Source: Quillaja saponaria
Lineage: Eukaryota > Streptophyta > Magnoliopsida > Fabales > Quillajaceae
Reading direction: 5' to 3'
Assembly (NCBI GenBank): GCA_029379385.1
Contig: CM055611.1
Span: 9,920,001 to 9,984,000, forward strand
Length of the DNA stretch: 64,000 nucleotides
Part shown: one piece after another, positions 47,519-60,631 of the stretch
Numbering within the stretch: position 1 is the first letter of the stretch
How the letters are laid out: every line of letters begins with the position of its first letter
Notes under the pieces: generated by a model
Databases searched by the model: none
Seen by the model: only the letters and a program-made list of their open reading frames with translations
What the model was told of the DNA's origin: nothing
Translations under genes and position numbers: made by a program

Positions 47519-47944
47519 TCTTAGAAATACAATGGAATTAGAATCATATAAAAGAATATATGTATAACTCTGAGTCACGTTAGGAAACGCTTTCCTAAAG
47601 GCTTTATTTGTCCCTACTCCCTTCTAGAGTTTGCTATTGGGTTAAAAACAAATATCCTCCATGATACAACAAAGTCTTAGAATTTTATAGTTAACAAAAC
47701 TGAAGAATTCTCTAAGAAATTTTATTGAAGAAAGTTTCTTACGGTGGCTGTAGAGAATTTTTAGAAGAAAGAAACAAAAGAGAAAATCAATACTGCGTAC
47801 AAAATATTTTTGTACATATCTATTTATAATATTTAAAAACTTAAAATTTTTGAAAAGACACAATTATTTCAAAGGCAGTTATAACTGTCCTAAGTTTATA
47901 TATTTTTTATTTTTTTATTTTTTCAAATAAACAAAAACTCAACA
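47519..47944 (-). repeat. copia 5' LTR (right in the window)
   Basis: About 426 bp, partner of 42541-42976, ending AAAACTCAACA. In minus-strand sense it would carry the element promoter; its TTATAAT-like sequences are not distinctive. Confidence 0.95.
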
Positions 47945-48260
47945 GGTTGTGTGAGAGAGTATGTTTAACTTAGGGGTTGAAGATAATGACCAAGCTGCTG
48001 TCTCCTGTTTTGGCAGCAACTTGGTTGCCTATTTTTTTGTATAATTGTGTTAAGCTTGAAAAGGAGAGGGGGTTTTGATAACTTATTGTAGTCATAGCAG
48101 TGAAGGGGCAAGTGTGAGCCATATATGAAAATTTGAGAATGATTTCTTTACTAGATGAATTAGGAAATTCAATTAGACTAAGTGTATGTTTATTAGACTA
48201 GTAAAAGTGAATTGTGCAAAGAATTAAAATTAGAAGCCAATAATTTATGAAAATGAACCT

Positions 48261-48291
<31 letters not shown>

Positions 48292-51200
48292 CTAGTTATA
48301 TGTAAGAAATAAAATAGAAGTATAAAATTTAAGTCTAAATGGAACTTAAGGAATTGATTAAATGAGTTAATTATAGTTCTTTTAAATTCAATCTAGAACT
48401 GAAGTAAAAGATTTAAGATTCAAGTAAATTAATATAGAAAAGTTAGGGTTGTGTATTATAAGTTTTAAGGAATGAGCTTCTCACAACCATACTAAGTTTA
48501 GGTATGTGAATTAAGAAATTATAGAATTAGCTTTAAAATATTATTGTGGTTAACATATAAATTGGTTATTTTCAGCTCTGGGTTGTGTCGAGGATATTCC
48601 AACCCCGTCTCAGGATAAGCAGAACAACAAGTCTCATCTTTAAATTAGTGAATGAATTATGTATTCTATAGTTGCCAAATTATTATGTGCAATTATGTGT
48701 AAATTTGAATTGATATGTTATATTGAGAAATACGCAAATATATTATTTTAGTGATTTAATTGAATGTATAATTGCTAGATATTGAATATGATTGAAAAAG
48801 GGCCAACAAAGTGAAATTTTCTAAGAATGTTTTTATTATTATTATTATTATTTCCGAAATTAAAAATCTAGGTGCACCTAGGATAATTAGATTTGACATT
48901 TGATGTGAGTTATTCTAATTTCGACAATTATTTAAAAAAAAAAATAGAGTGCTCAGTCCCGGTGGGACAAACTATGTACAGAGAATTATTTTGTTGTGCA
49001 AGAGCGTAAATGCCAGGTGGGGAGAGTTACTCATTGGCCCTTTGTTTGTTTAATTATTTATTTATTTGTTAGTATGATTTGATTGATATGTTGAAATTTG
49101 TGGACTACATGAATTGTGATAGTATGATAACTATAATCAAGTATGCGCATAAGTAATTTAAATACGAGGTTAAACTATGATTTATGAGTTATGTGTTATG
49201 TGATACTGGTACCCTTAGGGTACATGATTTACTCATTGAGTTCTTGTGACTCACTCCTTCCTGTGTTGTTATTTTTTCAGTTTCTAGGAAAATCGCATAC
49301 TTGAAGTGTAAGGAACGACATTTGCAGTCACTTTAGGTGTTATGCATTGTTGTTAGATATATATTGAATTCACTATGGTGATTTCATGTTTTGTTAAGAG
49401 CAAAACTCTTCTGCATATTCTGATACTATGATTTACTATTGATTTTGTAACCAGGTGTTTATATGTATTATAGGCATGTTCCATCTTACGGGAAACCACC
49501 ACTGTTATTTTCGGTAATCGTTTTATATTTAATAGTCAAGTCCGGTTTGTATTTTAATTCAATAATATTTTAGTAGTCTTAGTTATAATGTCCTTTATAC
49601 ATTAGAGATGCATTGTACTTGAATATTTAGGGTTACGAGGGTATGGTTATCCATTCCTCTGGCCTAGTCATACCTCTATTTAAGAGTGTGACAGAATTAA
49701 ATTTCGTAGCCTAGTTCCAAGCATATTTGTTAGTAGAGTTGTTAAACTGCAGCTAGGTCATGTAGGAGTTTTAGTAAACCTCAGTCAATCTAGAAGACTT
49801 TTTCGGGGCTTGTGGATGGAATTAACTTAGGACCTCTAAATGAAAGTTGTTCCTAACATCTTGAAGCACTAGACTAGAGAGTTTCGTAATTTAATTCCCA
49901 AGTATGAGAATTCTATAAACATTAGAATCAAAAATTGACAACCAGGAATTTTACGAGTGCTCTGTTTGTGTTTATATGAAAAATCAAGTAAGTTTAAGGC
50001 TGATTTTAGGGAAAGTTTCTAAATAAGAAAGCTAGCTAACTTCTTAAATTTAATGTTTCAACTTGTTTTTATTAAATTTGATTAAGTAAGTAAGTAAAAA
50101 TAAAATTATATCCAAGGGAGTTGTGAAATGCCTAAAAGGAGTAAATTTTAAATAATTAATTGTATTAATATACACCTCCAAATAGTATATATGATACCTA
50201 TCTAGAAACATTCTTTTCTATTAATAAATCCAACAAATGGAATTGGATTTCCTTTTTCCTAGGGAAAGTTATGTTCAATTAGCTAAGGTAAGGTCAGTGT
50301 TGCCAAAATCCTGCATTTGGTAGAATTTAATACAATTTCAAAAAATAAACTGTATTAATATATAAATCTAAAAATTTCAAATGATATACCATTATAAAGC
50401 TACATGTGTCTAGTATTTAATAAATTTTATGAAATTGGATTTAGAATTTCCTAGAGGAAAATATGACTGTTAGAGTGAACATTGGTCAAAACCTCAAGTT
50501 TGGATAGTTTTAACATTTCTAACTCATTAGTGTTTTCTATCTTTTCTAATTGTTTCTTTCTACCCTATGTATTTTCAAGACATCTAAAATGTCTCTTCAT
50601 TATCAACTTTATCATGTAAAGTATAATTCGTACTACTTGACATGTAATGACTTAATAGAAAACTTTCATTAAAAAACTTATAGAAGTTGATATTTAAGCT
50701 TAATATTAAAAGATTATAACCATAAAGTTTATGAACAAAGTATTATTTGAAACTATGAATTTCAGTTCTGGATCCTAATGTAGATTTGATAAGACACGTG
50801 AACGCAAGTGTAAGTGATGAATGAAATCAGTTAAAGGTGAATGGTTAACTGTTACCTTTAGGGGCTAGATTATTATGTGTAATTATATGTGTATTTGAAT
50901 AGATGTGATATATGGAAAATAAGCAAATGCAGTATTCAATGATTTATTTGAACTACGTTTGTTTGATATTGGTTGTGATTGATAAGAGCCAACAAAGTGA
51001 GATTTTTTTGAGAAATGATTTTTATTTTCGAAATTGAAATCTAGGTGCACTTAGGATATTTTGATTTGATATTCTGATATGAAATATTCTGATTCTGACA
51101 ATTATTTTAAAAGAATTGAGTGCTTAGCCCTAGTAGGATGGATTGTATACTTAGAATTAACTTGTTGTGTGAGAGCATAAATGCTTGGTATGGGAAGATA

Positions 51201-51700
51201 TTATTATGTGGGGTTGAGTTACTCTGTTGGCCCTTTGCTTGCTTTGTATGTTTTGATTGCTTTGATTAATTTAATTGAATTGTGTTTGTTAAGTGTTATG
51301 TTTTTGTAACTATATAAGTGCAACATTAGTGATTTTGTGATTTAGAATATACTGATATATTAAATGACTATATATATATATATATGTTATATTATGTTAC
51401 TTGTGTTGAATGATACTAGTACCCTTTGGGTACTATTTTTCACTCAATGAGTCTATAGGACTCACCCCTCTTATGTGGTTATTTTTTTTAGTAACAGGAT
51501 CTCAAGGACGGCTATTACCGATAATGAACTTGGCCGAGTGTTTGACGACAAAGTAATTCTTTGGAATCTCAATCTTGAAGTCAAAGGGTGAAAATTTGTA
51601 GTCACACTAGAGCTGTGGGGTGTCTGGTCTTATATCGTGTAATAATTTAATTATTTGTTATTGTGATGAGAAACAGAGTAGAGCTCCTTTTTGTTAATAT

Positions 51701-51767
51701 TTTCGTTTTTATTTTTTTTATTTTTTTATTTTTTATTTTTTATTTTTTATTTTTTATTTTTTTTTTG
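51701..51767. repeat. (TTTTTTA)n-like low-complexity tract
   Basis: About eight A-spaced runs of T, 5-8 bases each, in the truncated LTR of element 5. The equivalent position in other LTR-B copies lacks it, so it arose by slippage after insertion. Confidence 0.9.
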
Positions 51768-52044
51768 TGGTTGTTACTTAATTGTTGTATAAAAACATGA
51801 TTATATATTTGTATTTTTTGGCATGTTCTACTTTACGAGAAACCTTTGTTGAAATTTTCAGTAAATTGTTATTTATTTCAGTAAACAAACTTTTACATTT
51901 AACTTTTATTTTATAAATTTTTACTTTTATTTATTGGTTTGGTCAAAAGTCTTAGTTGCTTCTTTGTTTTGGAGTTAGGGTTATGGAGGTTGGGTTATCC
52001 ATTCCTCCAGCCAGTCATGCCTCTGTGTGGGGTGTGACATTAGC

Positions 52045-52316
52045 TTACCCATATTCTAGACCCGACAGGAACCGATATGGTTGTTTTGGCCACAATTTTG
52101 ATGAATATGACTTATTAGTAATATGGGTTAATACTACTTTGACAAGTGAGTAATATGGGTTAATAAGCTTGACAAGTGTGCAATTTATTGAATATTGTGT
52201 GAATGCACGTAAGCCTAAAAGTCATGACTAGTTTCATATACATAATGCGATCGTCTTTCTTTTGGAAAAATTTCTAGCACTACTGTAGTATCCAAAATAC
52301 AATATCATTGCCATTC
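52045..52316. other. Spacer between LTR-B element 5 and LTR-A
   Basis: About 270 bp of older genomic DNA. TAGTAATATGGGTTAATA(C/A) and GACAAGTG recur at 52112 and 52152, a short duplication. No gene is seen. Confidence 0.5.
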
Positions 52317-53180
52317 AAAATTGTCACGACCCAAAACTCGGGCCATGACTAGAGTGAGAACCAAGGTAAGAGAAGGTTCACCTCAGCTCAAGCTAGCCTC
52401 AAATTAATATCAAAGTATAAAAAATAGGCAATGCAACAATTGGAAAAAGAAAAAGAAAAAGAAATAGATAACAACCTTCTCGAAATCTAGTATAATTGCG
52501 AAGCAACACTAATAGAAAAACAAAATACCAAGTTCCCGCGTGAATAAGTGCTGGCATTAAATCTCAAATGAAGATACACTCGGGCCAAAAATTTACAAAA
52601 CTAACAAGCTTAGTGAATTGGCAAGGACAATATATGGTTGGGAATAGACATAAGACAAATTTTTTGATGTTTTGAAAAAGGATATGCATATTTAACAAAC
52701 GATGAATCTCTTAAAACTTTCCATACTAGATCATAAGAATGTTCAAGGAAACACATTTATTTTAGTTTCCAAAATATAATAGTTTAGCAAAATTTTCTTT
52801 CAATGCTAGTTTTTGCAAAGCTCACCAGTTTAATTTAAAAAGAAATCCCTAGTATAGTGCCGAGAGTACTGAACCCTAATAGCTCGAGAAGTCATCATTT
52901 AACATTTCAATTTCCTAAGTGAACTTTAAACTGTTACCTGAAGATCAAACTGATTAAATCTAATCTTATGAAACTAATGAAAATCCTAAACCACATATTT
53001 AAAACCTCAAAATAAAATTGCATGCACCAAAATGGTCATTGAAAAGAGAAAAGTTCAAACATACTAAAATTATTGGAACTTAAGAGTTGCAATATATATT
53101 CCCACATCCAAAACTTGAAAATGATCTATTACTAAAAAATAATCTAAATCCCATCATTAAAAACGATCTCGTAAAAAAAC

Positions 53181-56112
53181 ATTCACAACAACCAAAACAT
53201 CTTGTAAGCCACCACTTTAACTAGCAAATATTCTATAGACACTAACTAACCTGTTATTCTAACCAAATTTAGGAACCTAAACTTATATCATTGGATAGGA
53301 TTCCAGAAAAGAACTACCAAATAAAATTCAAACCTAAATTATCAATTAAAAATTTTAAATACCAATATCAAAACCTTAAGCTAATGTTATAAATTCTACC
53401 TTTAAGATCAAACCACCTAGCTGGATAGTTTTTTTAACAAGACATTATTGAACCCCAAAAGATTTACAATCTTAATACTTCGGCCTAACCATCTCATTTT
53501 TCTAACTACAATTAGCTTGAAATTTTCCCGCACCAAACTCAATACCCCACTCATTAGCATTAGCTAAGTAATCTAAAATGTTATCAAATTTAATGACATC
53601 AATCCATTGTACATTCCGATGTTCCACAAATTAACTCACACTTTAAACAAGTTTTCACTAGGAGCAACACCCATTAAATCAACAAATCAACAATGGAAAC
53701 TCAAGGAAAAATATCAACTTGAAAACTGAAGGGAATTCTTACCAAAATCAACCCAGAAATCCTCATAATAAAAGAATTCAAAAGAACATTCTTTCCTAAC
53801 AATCCACCCGATAATTCAAGCCTAATAGATTATAATCAATAAGCAATACCTTCAGATATAAGAAGAATCTATCGAAATTGTATTATCCACATACAGCCCC
53901 ATTAGATAACAAAGCTAATATCAAAAGTACTCATGCACCATACCAGTTTTACAAAATTACTTCACAAACTTTTTTTTTTTTTAAAAAAAAAAGAATTCAT
54001 TCTTTTCATTCTTTCTCGTAGCTCAGAAAATTCAATAAACTTTGAATAAAACCATAACTGACATTCTAAAATATAATATCAATCATTAATGCCCATTTCA
54101 CAAATATGATTAATTCACAAAGAAAAATAGAATACAAGTATATTTCAGTTCTCTTATAATAAATAAACACATAACTTATTAAAAGTTAAACAAGTTATGT
54201 AAAAATCATTTAATCAAGTAAACAACAAATTGTACAAGACTGACATAAAAACATAATAAAAATAACTATAGGAATAATTCATTTAAAACTCATGAAAATC
54301 TAGAATTTAAGAGGCAAGAAACATAAAATGACATGTTTTATAATACCTCTTACTTGATAGAATCTTTTATTAGACTATAGGTACAAGCTTTTGATGAAAA
54401 TCTAATTTGGAAAACAATCGTAAAACATTAAATAGGGAGGATTCCAAGACAGAATGTCATAAACTAACCAATGGGCACACAATCTAAAGGTCAGCATCAG
54501 CCCTGCTAGCTAAGCATCTAAATCCATATTAACCTCATCAAATCTAAACAATTTCAATCCACATTCTTGGACGAGCACGAGGCTAGCATCACCCCTACTA
54601 GCTAGGGTCAAAACAAGGTGTACCAAGGCTAACAACACTGTTGTTAATTAGCTATGGTATTCTGACAAGGTTTCCTCCCAAAAACCAAGTTCTATCAAAC
54701 TAAATTATATTTTCTCATAAAACCATATAAGATGCATATGAAAATATCTATTCCAAACTAAATATCAAACACCACGATACAAGTGGATTGCATATTCTAA
54801 AAAATCACTTTCCAAAACAAAATGGAAAAGTTTGTAAAATACTATATATTCTCGGATCTTTTCCTCTTAACTTTTCAATAACAACTCATTTCATATCAAT
54901 ATCTCATAAACTAATTCTTTTATTTCAAATTCTCAAATCTAAAGCATAATCATATCCAAGATTCTAAAAGTTTAAGTTTTCAAGTTAGCCCAACACTCAA
55001 AGTGATCCACATTTTGAAAATATTGCTATATTTCCAAAAAGGCAAACTAAACGTCAAAAATATATATTATCAAAATATATTCAATTGGCTTTATGAAATT
55101 AATAATCATATGAACATCAAATATGTAGCCAAAGCTATATAAAAGTAACTAATATAGACTCAATAGTTTAAGTTTTCAAGTTAGCCCAACACTCAAAGTG
55201 ATCCACATTTTGAAAATATTGCTATATTTCCAAAAAGGCAAACTAAACGTCAAAAATATATATTATCAAAATATATTCAATTGGCTTTATGAAATTAATA
55301 ATCATATGAACATCAAATATGTAGCCAAAGCTATATAAAAGTAACTAATATAGACTCAAATGTAAAATGAATAACAACTAGTTTCCAATTTTACATACTC
55401 TCCTAAAGTAAGAGATTTTATAACAAAACACCAATTCAATAAACTAAAATAAGAAAACATATATAATTTCTTGATATTCAAAACTCAAATAAAACTTCAA
55501 AAAATGTATGTTCCCGAAGTTAGACTCTAATGTAAGTCTTCCAAATTTAAAGTAATTTTGTTTACATTAATTTTTAGTTTCACGAAAATGAATATTCACT
55601 AAAATAAAATAAAAAAATCATACTAGAGTTTTAAAACCATGCCACATGTTGTAATTACTACTCAACTCGACATAGCGAATGTAACCAACATCGAATAAAA
55701 CCCAAGCACATGACCATACATGATCATTTTAGTGAAATCCGAGTCACTTAAAAAGATTAACCTTATCAGCAGATGAACATATAACCATAAATATAATGAT
55801 TGACAATGAAAGTTTTTTATTTTTTATTTTATTTATTTAATTTTTTAAGAATTGAAAGTAAAAGATCTATAAATAACAAACGATTTGATTTGAAGTAGCA
55901 TAGCTATTCCTTTAAAAATATAACAATAATAATAAAATGTGTTCACCAGTAGACTAAAATTTGAAATCTTATGATGTGGAAATATTTACTTGTAAATAAT
56001 ATTACCATAATTGCAAGAGAGTAAAACAAACAAAAATAATCTAACTTTCAAACTTGTTGAAATTATATTACCTATAATTGTGAGCCTAGTCATAAAAAAA
56101 TTCATAAAGATA
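53181..56112. repeat. LTR-A internal tandem duplication, unit 1
   Basis: 2,932 bp, repeated from 56113. Shared landmarks include AAAACATCT.GTAAGC.ACCA, AACCTTAAGCTAATGTTATA, TTTCACTAGGAGCAACACCC, ATTCAAAAGAACATTCTTTC, AAGAGGCAAGAAACATAAAA, CCCTGCTAGCTA-like blocks and TTTGTTTACATTAATTTTTA. It carries an extra local duplication at 54971-55362 that unit 2 lacks. Confidence 0.93.
54971..55362. repeat. 196-bp exact tandem duplication
   Basis: Two adjacent copies starting TTTAAGTTTTCAAGTTAGCC, at 54971 and 55167, appear identical over at least 190 bases. Unit 2 has a single diverged copy at about 57885-58085, so this event is much younger than the 2.9-kb duplication. Confidence 0.95.
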
Positions 56113-58790
56113 CATTCTCGACAACTAAAACATCTCGTAAGCTACCACTTTAACTAGCAAACATTTTATCGACCCTAACTACGCTTGTTATTCTAACCAA
56201 ATTTTAGGAACCTAAACTCATGTCACTAGACAGGGATTCCAGAAAAGAACTACCAAATAAAATTCAAGCCTAAATTATAGATTAAAAAATTTAAATACCA
56301 ATATCAAAACCTTAAGCTAATGTTATAAATTCTACCTTTAAGATCACACCACCTAGCTGTACAGTTTTTTAACAAGACATTATTGAACCCCAAAAGATTT
56401 ACAACCTTAATACTTCAGCCTAACCATCTCATTTTTCCAATTACAATTATCTTGAAACTTTCTCGCATCACCAAAATAGATACCCCACTCATTAGCAAAG
56501 TAATCTAAAATGTTATCAAATTTAATGACATCATTCCATTGATACATTTCGGTGTTCCACAAATTAACTCACACTTTAGACAAGTTTTCACTAGGAGCAA
56601 CACCCATTAAATGAACAAATCCACAACGAAAACTCAAGAAATATATCAACTTGAAAACTGAAGGGGCTACTTACTAAAATCAACCCAAAAATCCTCACAA
56701 TAAAAGAATTCAAAAGAACATTCTTTCCCAACAATGCACCCAATAATTCAAGCCTAATAGATTATAATCAATAAGCAATATCAATTCAGATATAAGAAGA
56801 ATCCATCCAAACTGTATTATCCGCATACAACCCCATTAGATAATAAAGCTAATATCAAAGGTACTCATGCACCATACTAGTTTTACAAAATTACTGCACA
56901 ACTTAAAAAAAAAAAAAAAAAAAAAGGACTTCATTCTTTTCATTCTTTCTCGTAGCTCAAAAAATTCAATAAACTTTGAACAAAGCCATCAACTAACATC
57001 CTAAAATATAATATCAATCATTAATGCTCACTTCACAAAGAAAAATAGAATACTACAAGTATATTTCAAATCTCTTATAATAAATAAACACATAGCTCAT
57101 CAAAAGTTAAACAAGTGAAGCGAAAAATCATTTAATCAAGTAAACAACTAACTGTACAAGACTGACATAAAAACATAATAAAAATAACTATGAGAATAAT
57201 TCATTTAAAACTCATGAAGATCTAGAATTTAAGAGGCAAGAAACATAAAATGACATGTTTTATAATACCTCTTACTTGATAGAATCTTTTATTAGAGTAT
57301 AAGTACAAGCTTTTGATGAAAATCTAACTCAGAAAACAATCTTAAAATATTAAATAGGGAGGATTCCAAGACAAAATGTCATAAATAAACCAATGGGCAT
57401 AAAACCCAAATGTCAGCATCCACCCTGCTGACTAGGCATCCAAATCTATATCAACCTGATTGAATTATAACAATTTCAACCACGTGGTTGGCTGAGCGCG
57501 GGGCTAGCACCACCCCTGCTAGCTAGGGTGGAACCAAGGTGCACCAAGGCTAACAACATCGCTGTTAGCTATGGTATTCAGATAAGGTCTCCTTCCAAAA
57601 ACTAAGTTCCATCAAACAAAATTATATTTTCTCATAAAACCATATAAGATGCATTCGAAAATATCTATTCCAAACTAAATATCGAACCACGATACAAGTG
57701 AATTACATATTCTAATAAAATCACATTCCAAAACAAAATGGAAAAGTTTGTAAAATACTATATATTCTTGGATCATTTCCTCTTAACTTTTCATAAACAA
57801 CTCATTTCATATCAATATCTCATAAACAAATTCTTTTATTTCAAATTCTCAAATCTAAAGTGTAATCATATCCAAGATTCTAAAAGTATAAGTTTTTAAG
57901 TCTAGTCCAACACTCAAAGTGATCCACATTTTGAAAATATTGCTATTATATTTCCAAAAAGGCAAACTAAACGTCAAAAATACATGTTATAAAAATATAT
58001 CTAATTGGTTTTATGAAATTAACAATCATATGAACATCAAATATGTAGCCAAAGTTTATACCAAAAGTAACTAATATAGACGCAAATATAAAATGAATAA
58101 CAACTAGTTTCCAATTTTACATACTCTTAATAAAAGTAAGGGATTTTATAACAGAACACCAATTCAATAAACAAAATAAGAAAACATATATAATATATTG
58201 ATGTTCAAAACTCAAATATAACTTCAAAAATGTTTGGTCCTAAAGTTAGCCTCTAATGTAAGTCTTCCAAATTTAAAATAATTTTGTTTACATTAATTTT
58301 TAGTTTCACAAAAAGGAATATTCACTAAAAATTAAATCATACTGGAGTTTTAAAACCATGCCACATGTTGTAATTACCACTCACCTCGACAGAGCAAAAC
58401 TAACCAACACCGAATAAAACCCAAGCACACTATCACACACTATCATTATGGTGAAATCCAAGTCTCTTAAAAAGAGTAACCCTATCAACGTATGAACATA
58501 TAACCATCAATATAATGATTGACCGTGAAAGATTTGGGAGCAAAAGATAAGTAAATAACAAGCAATCTGATTTGAAGTAGCATATCTATTCTTTTAAAAA
58601 TAATAACAACAATAATAATATGTGTTCACCAATAGATTAAAATTTGAAATCTTATGATGTAGAAATATTTACTTGTAAATAATATTACCATAATTGCTAT
58701 AGAGTAAAACAAACAAAAATAATTCAACTTTCAAACTTATTGAAATTCTATTTCCTATAATTGTGAGCCCCGCCATAAGAAAATTCATAA
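56113..58790. repeat. LTR-A internal tandem duplication, unit 2
   Basis: About 2.68 kb, collinear with unit 1. It is shorter mainly because it lacks the 196-bp second copy and some A/T tracts. Substitutions and small indels throughout show the duplication is old. Confidence 0.92.
56902..56923. repeat. Poly(A) tract
   Basis: About 21 A inside unit 2. At the matching place in unit 1 (near 53968) there is a T-run followed by an A-run, so the site is a slippage-prone homopolymer. Confidence 0.9.
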
Positions 58791-59662
58791 TCGAAGTGCT
58801 AGGTTGTAGGAACCCTTAAAATGTAAATATTTGAGAAAATAACAACAAGTCTTTCAATTAAACTTTAAGTAAGCAAGTAAAATTAGAATTGAAAATGATA
58901 ACCTCCTTTAATAAATATTAAAGTAAAAATTTCTCAAGTAATTCTAGATCTAGAAATTTATCATTAACAATATATATAAGTACTAGGATGTGAGGGAAAA
59001 GAAAATAATTTAGTAGGATTCCTACTTACCCAAGTGAAACTTATAGTAGACACCAATCAAAATCACCAAGTCTTTGTAAACCAAGAGATCTACCCCACTT
59101 CATGTATAAATTGTTCAAATTTTTCTTTAAAGGTAATTAGGGGAGAGATGAATGGATGGGTATAAGATAGGTTAGTTGATTTTGGCAAGGGTTAGTAAAA
59201 GGAAAAGAAAAAGGCAAGAAAAGAAAAGAAAAAAAAAAAAGAAAAGGTGGAAGCTTTTGCTTCCTCTGTTCTCTACGTTTCCTTTTTTTTTTCTTTGTTG
59301 GACTGGGGAGTCATGCATTAAAGAGGAGAGGAAAAGATAAAGATAAAAGGAGAGTGATTTGACAAATATGCCCTCCCTTGTCTTTTTCTAGAAAGTTGTT
59401 TTTTTTTTCTTTTCAAAGCACATGTTATATATATATATATTCAAACAAAAATATTCTTATGCTCATTGAAAATATTATGATATCAAAAGTAAAGTAAAAC
59501 TTAATTTCAATCAATTTTGTATATAACTAACGATTGATATTCTAAAAATCTAAATTCAGAGAAAAATTATGAATTAAATTATAGTTTATTTTTCTAAAAA
59601 TAAATTTTTTAACATCAGTTAGACTTATAAAACATGAACTAATACATGGGTGTTACAAAAAT

Positions 59663-60631
59663 AGGACATATGTGTTAATAAGGCCACCTCATCTAATTAT
59701 ATGGCAGGCTTTTAGAGAGACTAACTCTGTTAACTCTCACATTCCTTCTCTCATTCATCTATTCTATTTCTTTCACGATGGCTGAAATATTCTACAATGA
59801 TTAGCAAAATTTTTGGCCTCCAAAATCTCAATTTTCTGCTTGGATTTTAAAAAAGCTTATCATAAAAATCATAATTGTTTTTCCCTATCTTATAGTCTCC
59901 CTTGATTTTTTTGTTTTATTACTCAATTGGAAGATAAGAAGAAGATTACTCTATTTCAATATCAACCCATATTGCTGTTTTTTGGTCTCGATGGCTTCGA
60001 CATTTGGACTGGAATACAACGACAACAGGTGAATAATCAAAATATTCTTATTTTTAACATTCCAATTTGATTTGATTTTATTATTATTATTTTTTTTTTG
60101 CTAGTCAGAATTTTGACAATTTGTGTATCTTGATGCCACACTTAAGGATCAATTTTTGGAAAGATATGAGATTCAAGAAGTTATTTGGATGCCATAGAAT
60201 TCTTCCTACTCTAACAAGGAAAAAAATATTAAAGAATGGTTGTTATTGAGATTGAGAGATAATGCTTTATATCTCATTGATAATCTTATTAGTCAGCAAA
60301 ATATTATAACCAACACTTCTACAAATACATTCAAGCTTGCAGTACAAGAAACAAAGCTAGAACTACCTACACAAATATCACAAATTTTGAACTATTGCCC
60401 ATCCAAATGCTGCTGTGACTTGTGACATTTAACTCATCTTCAAATTCTACTTCAATTTCATCTTAATCCATCTCTTTCACGCATCCATCTTGTCCACTTT
60501 TGCTACATTCTAAAAAACATGCACGATAATACTTTTGGTTATTATGTCATGTTGGTGTTTGACTGAATTGAAATCTGCTCATTTTGAGTGTGAACTTGCC
60601 AGAACATCAATTATAGTACAAACCATAAGAT
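59663..60631 (+). pseudogene. Non-repeat DNA with a possible broken gene fragment
   Basis: Between two LTR elements this stretch has a less repetitive texture. From about 60133 one frame reads TLKDQFLERYEIQEVIWMP, then TAG, then NKEKNIKEWLLLRLRDNALY and on to a stop at 60423. An upstream ATGGCTGAAATATTCTACAA at 59779 is followed directly by a stop. I do not recognise a family. The codon pattern and length past the stop are modestly suggestive of a former exon. Confidence 0.25.

Larger units (their letters stand above)
42541..47944 (-). mobile_element. Ty1/copia retrotransposon, 5,404 bp, nested in LTR-B element 5
   Basis: Direct repeats at 42541-42976 and 47519-47944 are the LTRs. GGTTG at 42536-42540 and 47945-47949 is an exact 5-bp TSD. 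In minus-strand sense the LTR begins TGTTGAG and is preceded at its 3' copy by a polypurine tract, AAGTGGGGGAT (about 42977-42987). Gag, protease, integrase, reverse transcriptase and RNase H follow in copia order from 47463 down to about 43600. The LTR 3' end reads CCAAGA or CTAAGA rather than the usual CA. Coding regions carry frameshifts, stops and lost catalytic residues, so the copy is inactive. Confidence 0.95.
40843..52039 (+). mobile_element. LTR-B element 5: one near-complete LTR joined to a 5'-truncated LTR, TTAGC-flanked
   Basis: TTAGC at 40838-40842 precedes TGTTATAACTCTCATAATTC, and TTAGC at 52040-52044 follows GTGTGGGGTGTGACA. The flanks therefore bound one insertion. Inside, a first LTR runs 40843-49693 (3,442 bp once the nested copia element is removed) and ends TAAGAGTGTGACA. 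A second, lacking roughly its first 1.3 kb, runs 49694-52039. Both carry GGGCCAACAAAGTGA/GAGCCAACAAAGTGA, GGTGCAC(C)T(T)AGGATA and TACCCTT.GGGTAC. The internal domain is gone. The simplest history is a full element that lost its interior plus the start of the 3' LTR in one deletion at 49693/49694. Confidence 0.88.
52322..59657 (-). mobile_element. LTR-A, 7.3-kb LTR-like unit with TSD AAAAT
   Basis: The unit begins TGTCACGACCCAAAACTCGG and ends CATGGGTGTTACA, a TG...CA pair with short inverted similarity. It is flanked by AAAAT at 52317-52321 and 59658-59662. No protein domain is found in 7,336 bp, and the ends are not direct repeats of each other, so it is best read as one very long solo LTR. 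Read on the minus strand its ends (TGTAACACCC, GGGTCGTGACA) resemble those of LTR-B (TGTTATAACCC, GGGGTGTGACA), so the two are probably related plant Ty3/gypsy LTR families. Its length is inflated by an internal ~2.9-kb tandem duplication. Confidence 0.82.

Noticed and set aside
47480..47520. Initiator-Met tRNA primer-binding site for the copia element
   Set aside because: The sequence inside the 5' LTR does not resemble the usual TGGTATCAGAGC; decayed or another tRNA, not callable.
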